This document shows positions 17,160-24,231 of a stretch of 32,141 nucleotides of DNA, piece after piece. Source of the stretch: an uncultured Pseudomonadota bacterium (GTDB lineage Bacteria > Myxococcota_A > UBA796 > CAJQPC01); assembly GCA_913060515.1 (NCBI GenBank), contig CAJXRZ010000075.1, positions 1 through 32,141 of the forward strand, given 5' to 3'. A program made the translations under genes and the position numbers. The first letter of the stretch is position 1; each line of letters opens with the position of its first letter. Under the pieces are notes generated by a model. It was not told the origin of the DNA. It did no database searches and worked only from the letters and a program-made list of their open reading frames with translations.

Positions 17160-17598
17160 CCACTTGCGGCTCAGAGGCCTGCTCTCCGCTCCAGCCGCTG
17201 GTCTCCGAGGGCGGCAGCACGGCACAGGCAAAGCCCGCCTCGCGCGCATTTCGGGCCCGAGCCAGGGCCACGCTGATTTTGCGGAACTCTTGTTCGGCCG
17301 CAGAGTGGTCCCCGCTGGCCAAGGCCTCGGGAATGGCCAGAGTGCTGGCCTCGGACACGGAGATCAGCTCCTCGAGTCCATCCAACTCCAGTCCCAAGCA
17401 CAGGCGCGCATCGACGACCTGCGCGCCTTCATGAAGCTCCTCAAGCTCAGCGCTGACCTTGCGCATCTCATTGACCGCGCTGGATGCAAAGCGCATCTTC
17501 TCTCGGGCCGAGGTGGACCCGTCCTGTTGGATGTTTCCGACCACATCTTGCGCCCCCAGGGCGCTGAGGAGGAGGGCGGTGGGGATCCAGAGGGACAC
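17140..17598 (-). CDS. Small exported helical protein, unknown
   Basis: A 152-residue protein starting at GTG, with GGAG about seven bases upstream. MSLWIPTALLLSALGAQDV is an uncharged signal peptide with likely cleavage after LGA. The mature chain is helical (AREKMRFASSAVNEMRKVSAELEELHEG) with two Cys residues, and ends in a Ser/Glu-rich tail. No family is recognised. Its 3' end overlaps the zinc-ribbon frame on the other strand by 20 bases, and it is divergent from the GT2 gene. Confidence 0.62.
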   Translation of the reverse strand: MSLWIPTALLLSALGAQDVVGNIQQDGSTSAREKMRFASSAVNEMRKVSAELEELHEGAQVVDARLCLGLELDGLEELISVSEASTLAIPEALASGDHSAAEQEFRKISVALARARNAREAGFACAVLPPSETSGWSGEQASEPQVVSGSES

Positions 17599-17684
17599 AA
17601 GAAGCTCCAGTTGCTGTCCTGCATACGGCGCAACGGCCGCTGGACTTCAGAATACCTGAGGCCAGCGAAGGTTAGAGTCAACGA

Positions 17685-18347
17685 ATGTTGACTGCCGTCT
17701 TGATTCCTGCCCGCAACGAAGGCCCTCGCCTGGCGGCGGTGCTGAGCGAGGTGCGCAAGTTCCAGCCCCAGGCCCAGATCTGGGTCGTGGATGGCCAGAG
17801 CCAAGACGACACCGCCCAAGTCGCGCAACGACATGGCGCAGAGGTGCTGCAGCAGGCTGGCCAAGGCTACGCGGCGGCCCTGGTCACGGGCTACCAAGCC
17901 CTGGCCAAGGCCGGCGTTGAACGTGCCATTCAGCTGGATGCAGACGGACAACATCCCCCCTCGGCGATCCCCCGTCTGCTGCACTGCCTGGACAAGGCGG
18001 ATCTGGTCTTCGCCAGCCGCCAAGGCACCCCCTCAGGGGGCCCTTGGAGCCGCCGCGCAGGCAACGCGGCTCTGGCGGCTGTGGTTCGCCAACGCACCGG
18101 CCTGGGCTTGAAGGACGTGATGAGCGGCTTCTGGGCCACCAACACCCTGGCGATTCAGACGCTCGCAGAGATCTTGGCGCCCGGCTGCGCCGACGCCAAC
18201 ATCCGAATCTCCGCATGGCGGGCCGGCCTTCGCCTTCATGAAGCCCCCGTGTGCATGCCGGAGCGCAGCGGCGGCCACTCCATGCACCAGGGGTGGGCAG
18301 GGGCACGCAACTTCGCCCTGAGCCTGTGGGCCGCGGGCGCCGCGTGA
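17685..18347 (+). CDS. Glycosyltransferase family 2 (dolichol-phosphate-sugar synthase-like)
   Basis: A 220-residue GT-A fold enzyme. The opening LIPARNEGPRL and WVVDGQSQDDT match the nucleotide-sugar binding start of GT2 proteins. LDADGQHPP carries the metal-binding D-x-D (Asp85, Asp87), as in polyprenyl-phosphate sugar transferases and WcaA-like enzymes. The protein lacks the C-terminal membrane helices of some relatives, so it is probably soluble or peripheral on the inner membrane. It transfers a sugar from a nucleotide donor to a lipid or glycan acceptor not identifiable here. The stop overlaps the next start (GTGA), indicating translational coupling to a sugar nucleotidyltransferase. 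Confidence 0.88.
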   Translation: MLTAVLIPARNEGPRLAAVLSEVRKFQPQAQIWVVDGQSQDDTAQVAQRHGAEVLQQAGQGYAAALVTGYQALAKAGVERAIQLDADGQHPPSAIPRLLHCLDKADLVFASRQGTPSGGPWSRRAGNAALAAVVRQRTGLGLKDVMSGFWATNTLAIQTLAEILAPGCADANIRISAWRAGLRLHEAPVCMPERSGGHSMHQGWAGARNFALSLWAAGAA

Positions 18348-18994
18348 GCCTGGGGGTCGTGATCGTCGCTGGCGGCGCTGGAACGCGCCTGCGCCCGGTG
18401 ACCGGAGACCAACCCAAAGCCCTGGCACCCCTGGGCAAGGGCACGCTGCTCAGCCACCTTCTGGAGCGCATCGCACCCTTGGCCCCAGAGCGCGTGGTGG
18501 TGCTGGGCGGCCACCAGGCCCAAGCGATTGCCGCTGTGCTGCCCTCGGAGGTGGCGCTGCTGGTCGAGGGGTCCCCCTTGGGAACCGCTGGCGGCCTACA
18601 CCAGCTCCCCCAAGCGCCCGAGACCTGGCTCTCTCTGAACATCGACCACGTCTCAGACCTGGACCTGCCCGCCCTGCTCGCTGCACACGATGGCCGCGCC
18701 ACGGCGGTGGTCCACCCGGTGGCCCATGAGGTTCCCCACGGCGTGGTGCAGCTCGTCAACGGCCAGCTCACCGGCTGGACCGAGCGCCCCGTTCAGCACA
18801 TTCACGTCACCGTCGGCGCCTATGTGTTCAGCCGCGCAGCCCTGAGCGCCCACCTGCATGGTCAGCCCATGCACATGCCCGCGCTCATCCAAGCCCTGGC
18901 GCCGGTACACACCTTCGAACACCGCGGGACCTGGTTTGACGCAGGAACGCCCAAGCGCCTCCGGGCGGCGCAGGCTTGGCTGGACGGCCTTTGA
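18344..18994 (+). CDS. Sugar-phosphate nucleotidyltransferase (NTP_transferase family)
   Basis: A 216-residue enzyme expected to activate a sugar-1-phosphate with an NTP. It has the signature GGAGTRLRP (residues 10-18), then PKALAPLG, GSPLGTAGGL and a metal-site Asp101 in LNIDHVSDLDL. Small size and the missing C-terminal beta-helix put it near the short mannose-1-phosphate guanylyltransferase/HddC group rather than full-length RmlA or GlmU. The start is the GTG inside the preceding gene's stop (GTGA overlap), which places the Rossmann-like strand LGVVIVAGG directly at the N-terminus. It may supply the donor used by the coupled glycosyltransferase; this is inferred. Confidence 0.87.
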   Translation: MSLGVVIVAGGAGTRLRPVTGDQPKALAPLGKGTLLSHLLERIAPLAPERVVVLGGHQAQAIAAVLPSEVALLVEGSPLGTAGGLHQLPQAPETWLSLNIDHVSDLDLPALLAAHDGRATAVVHPVAHEVPHGVVQLVNGQLTGWTERPVQHIHVTVGAYVFSRAALSAHLHGQPMHMPALIQALAPVHTFEHRGTWFDAGTPKRLRAAQAWLDGL

Positions 18995-19060
18995 CGGTGC
19001 AATGACGGCTGCGGCCTACGCTGGGTGAGCTCCTCAAACCCCAGCGCGACAAGGCCCACC

Positions 19061-19855
19061 ATGACCCTGCATCGAGAGCTCCCACTGGCCATCGTGGCGG
19101 CCGACCACAGCTCAGCCAAGGGCTTGGTTCTGGACGCAACAGGCCTGGCCTGGAACGCAACCCTGCTGCTGCTCATGGCCGCTTGGGCCCAAGGCTGGCT
19201 GCCCCTCTGGGCCCTGCTCTTCTTGGGGGTCTGCGCCTTCGTACGCAACTTCAACGCAGCCCACCTGGGCTTTCACGCCGAACACCGTGGCAACTGGTTG
19301 CGTCCAGCCCGCCACCTGGCCTTGCTTCCCTTGAGCCCCTTCTCGCTGGGCTACGACGCCCTCTGGACCAACCACAAGCAGCACCACGCCAACCCTGCCA
19401 GCGAGAAGGACCCAGACCACTTCTTGATCCGCGGCGGCATCGCGCACGGCACCCTGGCCGCACTGCTTCAGCCAGAGTGGGCTGCCGCGCGCTGGCTCTC
19501 ACGACACGGGGCCACTCGCAGCTTCTACCTGACACAGGCCTGGAACCTGCTCTTCTTCGCGGGGCTCTTTGCCATGGGGGGCTGGAAACTACTGGGCGTT
19601 TGGGTGCTGCTCACACGCATCGGGAACACCGCCAGCTGGGTGATCTTTGACTGGATGCTGCACCACCCGGCCGCTTGGGGAAAGAACAGCCGCCTGCCCA
19701 TTCCCAAGGCCTTGCGTCCTCTGTGGATTGTGCTCTTCTCCAGGAGCAACCTGCTCTCTGTCGAGCACCACAGCGTGCACCACAAGTACGCCTTCGTGCC
19801 TGCAGCGGCCCTGCCGGCCCTGGCCAAACGCTTGGATGAGCAGGACCAGAACTAG
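19061..19855 (+). CDS. Membrane fatty-acid desaturase / hydroxylase family protein
   Basis: A 264-residue integral membrane di-iron enzyme. Three histidine boxes are visible: HLGFH (68-72), HKQHH (105-109) and HSVHH (237-241), in the order and spacing of the FA_desaturase superfamily, with hydrophobic helices between. Such enzymes insert double bonds or hydroxyls into acyl chains, carotenoids or sterols using oxygen. The substrate is unresolved. The ATG at 19061 is chosen over a GTG at 19025 because the extra residues are Ser/Pro-rich and unlike the family. It follows the nucleotidyltransferase by 66 bases and converges on ccoG with 16 bases between stops. Confidence 0.87.
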   Translation: MTLHRELPLAIVAADHSSAKGLVLDATGLAWNATLLLLMAAWAQGWLPLWALLFLGVCAFVRNFNAAHLGFHAEHRGNWLRPARHLALLPLSPFSLGYDALWTNHKQHHANPASEKDPDHFLIRGGIAHGTLAALLQPEWAAARWLSRHGATRSFYLTQAWNLLFFAGLFAMGGWKLLGVWVLLTRIGNTASWVIFDWMLHHPAAWGKNSRLPIPKALRPLWIVLFSRSNLLSVEHHSVHHKYAFVPAAALPALAKRLDEQDQN

Positions 19856-19871
19856 GCCTGGAGGCCCCAGC

Positions 19872-21218
19872 TCAGTTGCCGGACTTGAAGCTGGCCCCCA
19901 CGGACACACTGTCCTCGGGTGTGGAGACCACGAACTCAAAGGGCAGGGTGCGGACACGCTCTCCATCGACGGGCATGGTGATCACCAGCGGAATGGTCTT
20001 GCTCTCTCCCTCGCTGAGCAACATCGGAATGGCGATGAGCTCGGCGCTCTCGGGTAGACCGTCGACGGAGACCGTGACCTGGACGTCATCCCCGCTGGTG
20101 CTGCGGTTCTCTACCTGCAGCATGTAGGTGTTGCGGGTGTTGCCCTCCAAGTCCACCTGGTACATGGCGCCTGGCGCGCGAGAGACCGTCGCAGCCAGCT
20201 CGTGGCGGCCCATGAGCAGCAGGCCAAAGATGGTGGAGAGCACGACCATGATGGCGATGTAGACCATCGTGCGGGGACGGAAGAAGCGCACTTTGCTGCC
20301 GCCACTGTCCTCGACCTCGGTGCTGTAGCGAACCAGAGTGGGCTCTCCCATCTTCGCCATCACACCCTCGCAGGCGTCCACGCAGCGGGTGCAGCTGGTG
20401 CACTCCAGCTGGTAGCCATCGCGGATGTCGATTCCCTGGGGACAGACGGCGACGCACTTGTTGCACTCGATGCAGGCGCCCTGCTCCGGTGACTTGCGCT
20501 TGCCTTTGTGCCGGGGCTCGCCGCGGGGCACGTCATAGGAGATGACCCAGGACTCCCCGTCAGTCAATGCGCCCTGGAAGCGGGCGTAGGGGCAGAGGTA
20601 GGAGCAGAACTGGTCTCGGAACCAGGCGTAGTCTGCGAAGGCGCCTCCACCGAACACGAAGGCCGCGCCGTAGGCCACCCAGGAGGCTTGGCCGGTCCAG
20701 AGGGCCTTGGGGTCGTCGAAGAAGGAGGTAAGGGTCATGCCCAAGACCGCGGACATCACGGCGAAGGCGCTGAACTTGGCGACCTTGCGCCACCACCAGT
20801 CAAAGGTGCCTTTTCCCTTGGTGTCCCGGCGCATGCGCACCCCGCGGCCGCCTTCGATCCAGCGCTCCACGGGCATGAACCACTGCTCAAGGAACACCGT
20901 CTGGGGGCAGGCGTAGCCGCACCAGACGCGACCGAACAGCGAGGTGACCAGGAAGAGCCCGAAGGCCCCGAGCAGCAGCAACAGCAAGATGAACTCGTTG
21001 TCGGTGCTGGTGAAGAGCAGGCCTGCGATGTGCAGCTTGCGCTCGGCCACGTCCAGCATCAGCAGTCGGCGGCCGTTGAAGCTGAGCCAAGGCATGATGA
21101 AGAAGAAGGCCTGGAGGGCCCCCATGGTCCAGCGCCGGAGGGACTGGAAGCGGCCTTTGACCTGCAAGGGGTAGACCCAAGTGCGGTGGAAGCCGGGGCG
21201 TGCATCAAGAAAACCCAT
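19872..21218 (-). CDS. ccoG: Cytochrome c oxidase accessory protein CcoG (FixG/RdxA)
   Basis: A 448-residue inner-membrane iron-sulphur protein required in known bacteria for assembly of cbb3-type cytochrome oxidase, probably as a copper(II) reductase. It shows several N-terminal membrane helices with the conserved WCGYACPQTVF (99-109) and FCSYLCPYARFQG. Two ferredoxin-like 4Fe-4S motifs follow, CIECNKCVAVCP (249-260) and CTSCTRCVDAC (273-283). After a last membrane helix comes the C-terminal periplasmic Ig-like FixG domain. The ATG at 21218 is preferred over a TTG at 21224 because the GAGG site is correctly spaced from the ATG. No ccoN, O or P gene is in the window. Confidence 0.95.
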   Translation of the reverse strand: MGFLDARPGFHRTWVYPLQVKGRFQSLRRWTMGALQAFFFIMPWLSFNGRRLLMLDVAERKLHIAGLLFTSTDNEFILLLLLLGAFGLFLVTSLFGRVWCGYACPQTVFLEQWFMPVERWIEGGRGVRMRRDTKGKGTFDWWWRKVAKFSAFAVMSAVLGMTLTSFFDDPKALWTGQASWVAYGAAFVFGGGAFADYAWFRDQFCSYLCPYARFQGALTDGESWVISYDVPRGEPRHKGKRKSPEQGACIECNKCVAVCPQGIDIRDGYQLECTSCTRCVDACEGVMAKMGEPTLVRYSTEVEDSGGSKVRFFRPRTMVYIAIMVVLSTIFGLLLMGRHELAATVSRAPGAMYQVDLEGNTRNTYMLQVENRSTSGDDVQVTVSVDGLPESAELIAIPMLLSEGESKTIPLVITMPVDGERVRTLPFEFVVSTPEDSVSVGASFKSGN

Positions 21219-21308
21219 GATCAAAAACCTCTGGCCTCCCTTCTGCAGATCCCATGCCAGGACCCAAGGCCCCTGTGATCCCCTTGCCCCGCCGCCTTGC
21301 TCTGGCCT

Positions 21309-21334
21309 AAAAACACTGACGGCCGTCAGGGTGT
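21309..21334 (-). terminator. Probable intrinsic terminator
   Basis: The perfect palindrome CTGACGGCCGTCAG (21316-21329) is flanked on the minus strand by ACA/TGT that can extend the stem across a two-base bulge, and is followed by TTTTT. It overlaps the stop codon of the decayed paralogue and would end transcripts from the beta-helix genes before ccoG. Confidence 0.5.
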
Positions 21335-21990
21335 GCGAGAAGCCCCACCCCCGCTGGGGGATTTCACCCTGCGCTTGAACCCCAGCAAGAGAAGGCCCAT
21401 CAACATCGAGGCCGCACCCGAGGTCCCGCCGCCTCCGCAGCCCCCACTGAGCAACACGCTTGTGGGCAGCAGGCCCGTCTCGCCGACCTGGCCCGTCTCC
21501 CCGGTGTCACCGCTGTCCCCGCTGCATCGCTCATCAAGGAGGAGTCCAGCAGGAAAGTGCCGTTGGTGCGGATCAGGGTCTCGGCATCGTTCCCAATCAC
21601 GCTGAGGTTCTGGAGCTTGACCAAGTCGTGGTCATCCATGAACAGGACGGCCCCCCCCCAGGTTGTTCCGCAGCTCGGAGAAACTCAGAGACGGCGCGCG
21701 GCGGAGCCACTGCTCGCCAGGTTGCCCAGGACCTGAACGTCATCGGCCAAGTGCAGCTCGCCGGCGCTCCCGACATAGGCGCCGTACAGGCGCTACACGT
21801 CCCAGTCGCTGCATCCGGGAATTTCGACACTCTTGATGGTGACGCGGTCATTGTCGAGCAGGGTGACGGTCCCAAAGTAGAAGGGAATGATCGTGCCGGT
21901 GGCCTTCAGGTTCTCCAGCACGATGTCCTGAGAGTCTTGGACAAAGAGCCTTGGAGACTGCGCCCCGGACTGCCACATGCGTAGGTGTGA
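21326..21990 (-). pseudogene. Decayed tandem paralogue of the beta-helix MYXO-CTERM gene
   Basis: No intact frame spans this stretch, but on the minus strand successive frames give blocks that match the neighbouring intact protein in order. LFVQDSQDIVLENLKATG aligns with its residues about 100-117. After an in-frame TAG, GAYVGSAGELHLADDVQV follows. SLSFSELRNN aligns with SLSYSELRDN (365-374), and VLFMDDHDLVKLQNLSVIGND with VLFLEDHQATTIQNNSFVGND (380-400). GDSGDTGETGQ then LLSGGCGGGGTSGAAS aligns with the C-terminal sorting tail. The N-terminal ~100 codons and the segment before the Gly-rich linker are missing. Frame changes occur near a C9 run (21651-21659) and near 21522. This is a deleted, frameshifted gene copy. 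Confidence 0.82.
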
Positions 21991-22024
21991 CGCACGGCGG
22001 GCTGGATTGGACCCTCTCTTCCCC

Positions 22025-23806
22025 CTATGGACGCCTGTTGCGCCGACGCAGGCCCAGCAGCGCCAGACCCAAGAGAAAGCTCGCCGCCCCCGAGGTCCCG
22101 CCGCTCTGACCACACCCACCGCTCAGGGTGATGGGCAGCTCCACAACCGGCAGCTCCGGCTCTCCAGTCTCCACGGGTGCGCTGTCCCCAGTCTCGCCCG
22201 TCTCACCACCAGAGTCCCCAGTCTCACCACCAGAGTCCCCGGTCTCGCCGGTGTCTCCCGTGTCCGGGATCTGCTCAGTCGGATTTGCCCCGATATCTCT
22301 CGTTGTTCCATCGGGATCCAGCGACTTGCTGGGGTTTCCTGCGTCGATCAAGGGGCTGCCCTTGTCCAGAGTCAGTGGCAGCCCGCACTTGGCGGGGTTG
22401 TAGCCAGCGACCAAGCCTGGATCTACGCCATCGTCGATGTCTTGGGCGTTCGCGCTGCCGTTCGGGGCAGGCTCATCGACCTGGTACCAGTAGTTGTAGC
22501 CGGTGCCCAGAGTCCCTGAAAAGGGGTGTCCCACCTTGGCATCCATGAGCAGGTTCGAGTCCAGCAGCACCGCCCCACCCGGGCCGATGTCCACCAGAGT
22601 GGACGCGTCATTGCCAACAAAACTGTTGTTCTGAATGGTCGTGGCCTGGTGGTCCTCCAGAAAGAGAACCGCTTGCGCCCCCGAGTTGTCCCGCAGCTCG
22701 GAGTAGCTCAGAGAGGGTTTGTCGGATGTGCCCCCGGAGCCAAAGACGCTCAGCGCCGAGCCCATCGGCTCATCGGGCGAGTCCACGGAGTTTCCACAGA
22801 AGACCACCTCCTGAAGAATGAGCTTCTTGGGCTCCACCGCTGTCACCGCGCCTCCGGTGGGCGGGTCCCCATCCAGGAAGACCGAGACGTTCGCCTCGAT
22901 GTTCGCATCCACCATGCTCAGTCGCCCACTCTCCACGTAGACAGCCGATCCGTCCGAGGCCACATTTTGGTCCACCATCACGCCGTCTTGCAGCGAGAGC
23001 TCGCCGAGAGCCGCAACGTCAAAGGCCCCTCCGAACCAAGCCTCGTTCTGGTGGACTCGCCCACCCTTGACCAACAACAGCCCCTCATCGAGGTGGACCG
23101 CCCCGCCAAAGTCGGCGTAGCAGCCACTGATCTGAGGTTCGTCCATGATCACGCTTGCGCCGCCCTTGGTCCCACCTTGGTAGAAACAGCCGCCCGCCTC
23201 AAAATCTCCCTGCCCATCTTGCAACACCAAGCCGGACATCAACAGAGAGGAGCCGGAGGTGGCTCCGACGTAGACGCGCGCGCCGGGCCCCTGCAAGACA
23301 ACATCATCCAGCTGACCGGCCAGCGCACCGGCGCTCTCTTGTCCCCCCCAGATCAAGGCGGCGTCATCGGGCCGACCGAGAGAGGAGCCGCTAAGTCCAT
23401 CGATCACCACGTTGTTGCTGTCGAAAAAATAGACGCCGTAGCCGGTCTCTCCGATTCCGAGCAGCTCCACGTCGCGCAGCTCTACGCCATCGCTGAACCA
23501 CACCGTGAGCGTGCTGCCGAGGCTGTCAAAGTCAGAGGGCCCCACACCCAGCGAGTCGACCAACAAGCCATCTGCGTAGTACGACTCCAAGGAACCCATC
23601 ACCGCACCGCTGCCGTTCCCCTGAAGGGTGACCCCGGTGACAAGGTTCAAGACACAGTCATCCTCTGCGTTCCCCTGCAGTTTGCGTCCGGCATCGATGG
23701 TGATGACATCGGTGTCAACCGCCTCGTTGCAGGCCTCGGCGATGCTCTCCCCATCCAGCACCGTCACTGAAGCGGCATGACTCGAAAGGGCAAACAGCAA
23801 AAACAC
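22025..23806 (-). CDS. Parallel beta-helix surface protein with MYXO-CTERM-like tail
   Basis: A 593-residue exported protein. The GTG start has GGAGG five bases upstream and gives a tiny signal (FLLFALSSHA, then ASV). The body (about 15-510) is built of repeated strands rich in Gly, Asp, Asn and Val (FSDGVELRDVELLG, FDSNNVVIDGLSG, DHQATTIQNNSFVGN), typical of a right-handed parallel beta-helix of the pectin-lyase type. No polysaccharide-lyase active site is recognised. A linker of DTG/ETG/DSG units (about 515-545) precedes the C-terminal sorting signal: SGGCGQSGGTSGAA, helix FLLGLALLGL, then RRRNRRP. In Myxococcota such tails are processed for surface attachment. A decayed copy lies immediately downstream. 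Confidence 0.82.
   Translation of the reverse strand: MFLLFALSSHAASVTVLDGESIAEACNEAVDTDVITIDAGRKLQGNAEDDCVLNLVTGVTLQGNGSGAVMGSLESYYADGLLVDSLGVGPSDFDSLGSTLTVWFSDGVELRDVELLGIGETGYGVYFFDSNNVVIDGLSGSSLGRPDDAALIWGGQESAGALAGQLDDVVLQGPGARVYVGATSGSSLLMSGLVLQDGQGDFEAGGCFYQGGTKGGASVIMDEPQISGCYADFGGAVHLDEGLLLVKGGRVHQNEAWFGGAFDVAALGELSLQDGVMVDQNVASDGSAVYVESGRLSMVDANIEANVSVFLDGDPPTGGAVTAVEPKKLILQEVVFCGNSVDSPDEPMGSALSVFGSGGTSDKPSLSYSELRDNSGAQAVLFLEDHQATTIQNNSFVGNDASTLVDIGPGGAVLLDSNLLMDAKVGHPFSGTLGTGYNYWYQVDEPAPNGSANAQDIDDGVDPGLVAGYNPAKCGLPLTLDKGSPLIDAGNPSKSLDPDGTTRDIGANPTEQIPDTGDTGETGDSGGETGDSGGETGETGDSAPVETGEPELPVVELPITLSGGCGQSGGTSGAASFLLGLALLGLRRRNRRP
22200..22241. repeat. Tandem 21-bp repeat encoding the SG/ETGD linker
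   Basis: Two adjacent 21-base units (22200-22220 and 22221-22241) differ only at their last base. Both begin GTCTCACCACCAGAGTCCCC on the plus strand. They lie in a wider low-complexity stretch (about 22180-22262) that encodes the acidic Gly-rich linker before the MYXO-CTERM tail. Slippage here would change linker length by seven residues without shifting frame. Confidence 0.8.
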
Positions 23807-23852
23807 AGGGCCTCCGGCTCTCTACAGTGACACGCGCCAAGTCCCCTTGCAC

Positions 23853-24209
23853 TTACGCTTTTCGCGCACGCCAGGTCTTTAGGATCCCCGGGGGGTTGGG
23901 CTCTCCGGGCACAAAACCGCTGGCCCGACGCACCACGCTGGCGAGGGGCGCGAGCAGGCCCAATCGCAGCTCACCCAGACAGCCTCTGGGTCGAAGTTGA
24001 AGGCCGTAGCCCAAGGCCATGTGGGCGTGGGAGAGCGCATGCTGGCCCGGGTCATTCTGTGCCAGCCTGTGCGCCGCCGAGGCCAGCTCAAAGCTGCGCT
24101 CCCCTTCCCCACGCATCGCGGCTTGGCGCGCCTGCAGCAACAGGCCATCCACCTGCGCGCGCAGAGCAGAATCAGGCCGGGAATGCTGCCATCTCAGGCG
24201 AAAGCTCAT
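23853..24209 (-). CDS. Small hypothetical protein with helical repeat-like core
   Basis: A 118-residue soluble protein, Arg/Ala/Leu-rich. The central part (GLLLQARQAAMRGEGERSFELASAAHRLAQND) has the helix-turn-helix spacing of a TPR-like hairpin. The C-terminus is basic. No family is recognised. Its start is 22 bases from the start of the divergent methyltransferase gene, so the two promoters must overlap or lie within coding sequence. No strong ribosome site is seen. The frame shows the expected high-GC third-position bias. Confidence 0.55.
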   Translation of the reverse strand: MSFRLRWQHSRPDSALRAQVDGLLLQARQAAMRGEGERSFELASAAHRLAQNDPGQHALSHAHMALGYGLQLRPRGCLGELRLGLLAPLASVVRRASGFVPGEPNPPGILKTWRARKA

Positions 24210-24231
24210 GGGTCTTGTTAGCCCGCGGCCT

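Noticed and set aside
21339-21365. C-rich/G-rich pairing (CCCCCGCTGGGGG) as a terminator
   Set aside because: It lies within the coding tail of the decayed paralogue and has no T tract; the palindrome at 21316-21329 is a better terminator.
22180-22262. Short direct repeats that might suggest a CRISPR array
   Set aside because: Units are contiguous 21-base coding repeats without unique spacers, inside a coding linker.
22128-22403. Pro/Ser/Val repeat protein on the plus strand (SPVSPVSP type)
   Set aside because: Produced by reading the DTG/DSG linker repeats of the beta-helix gene backwards.
22526-23770. Forward 414-residue open frame
   Set aside because: Antisense to the beta-helix gene, which has a strong ribosome site, signal and sorting tail.
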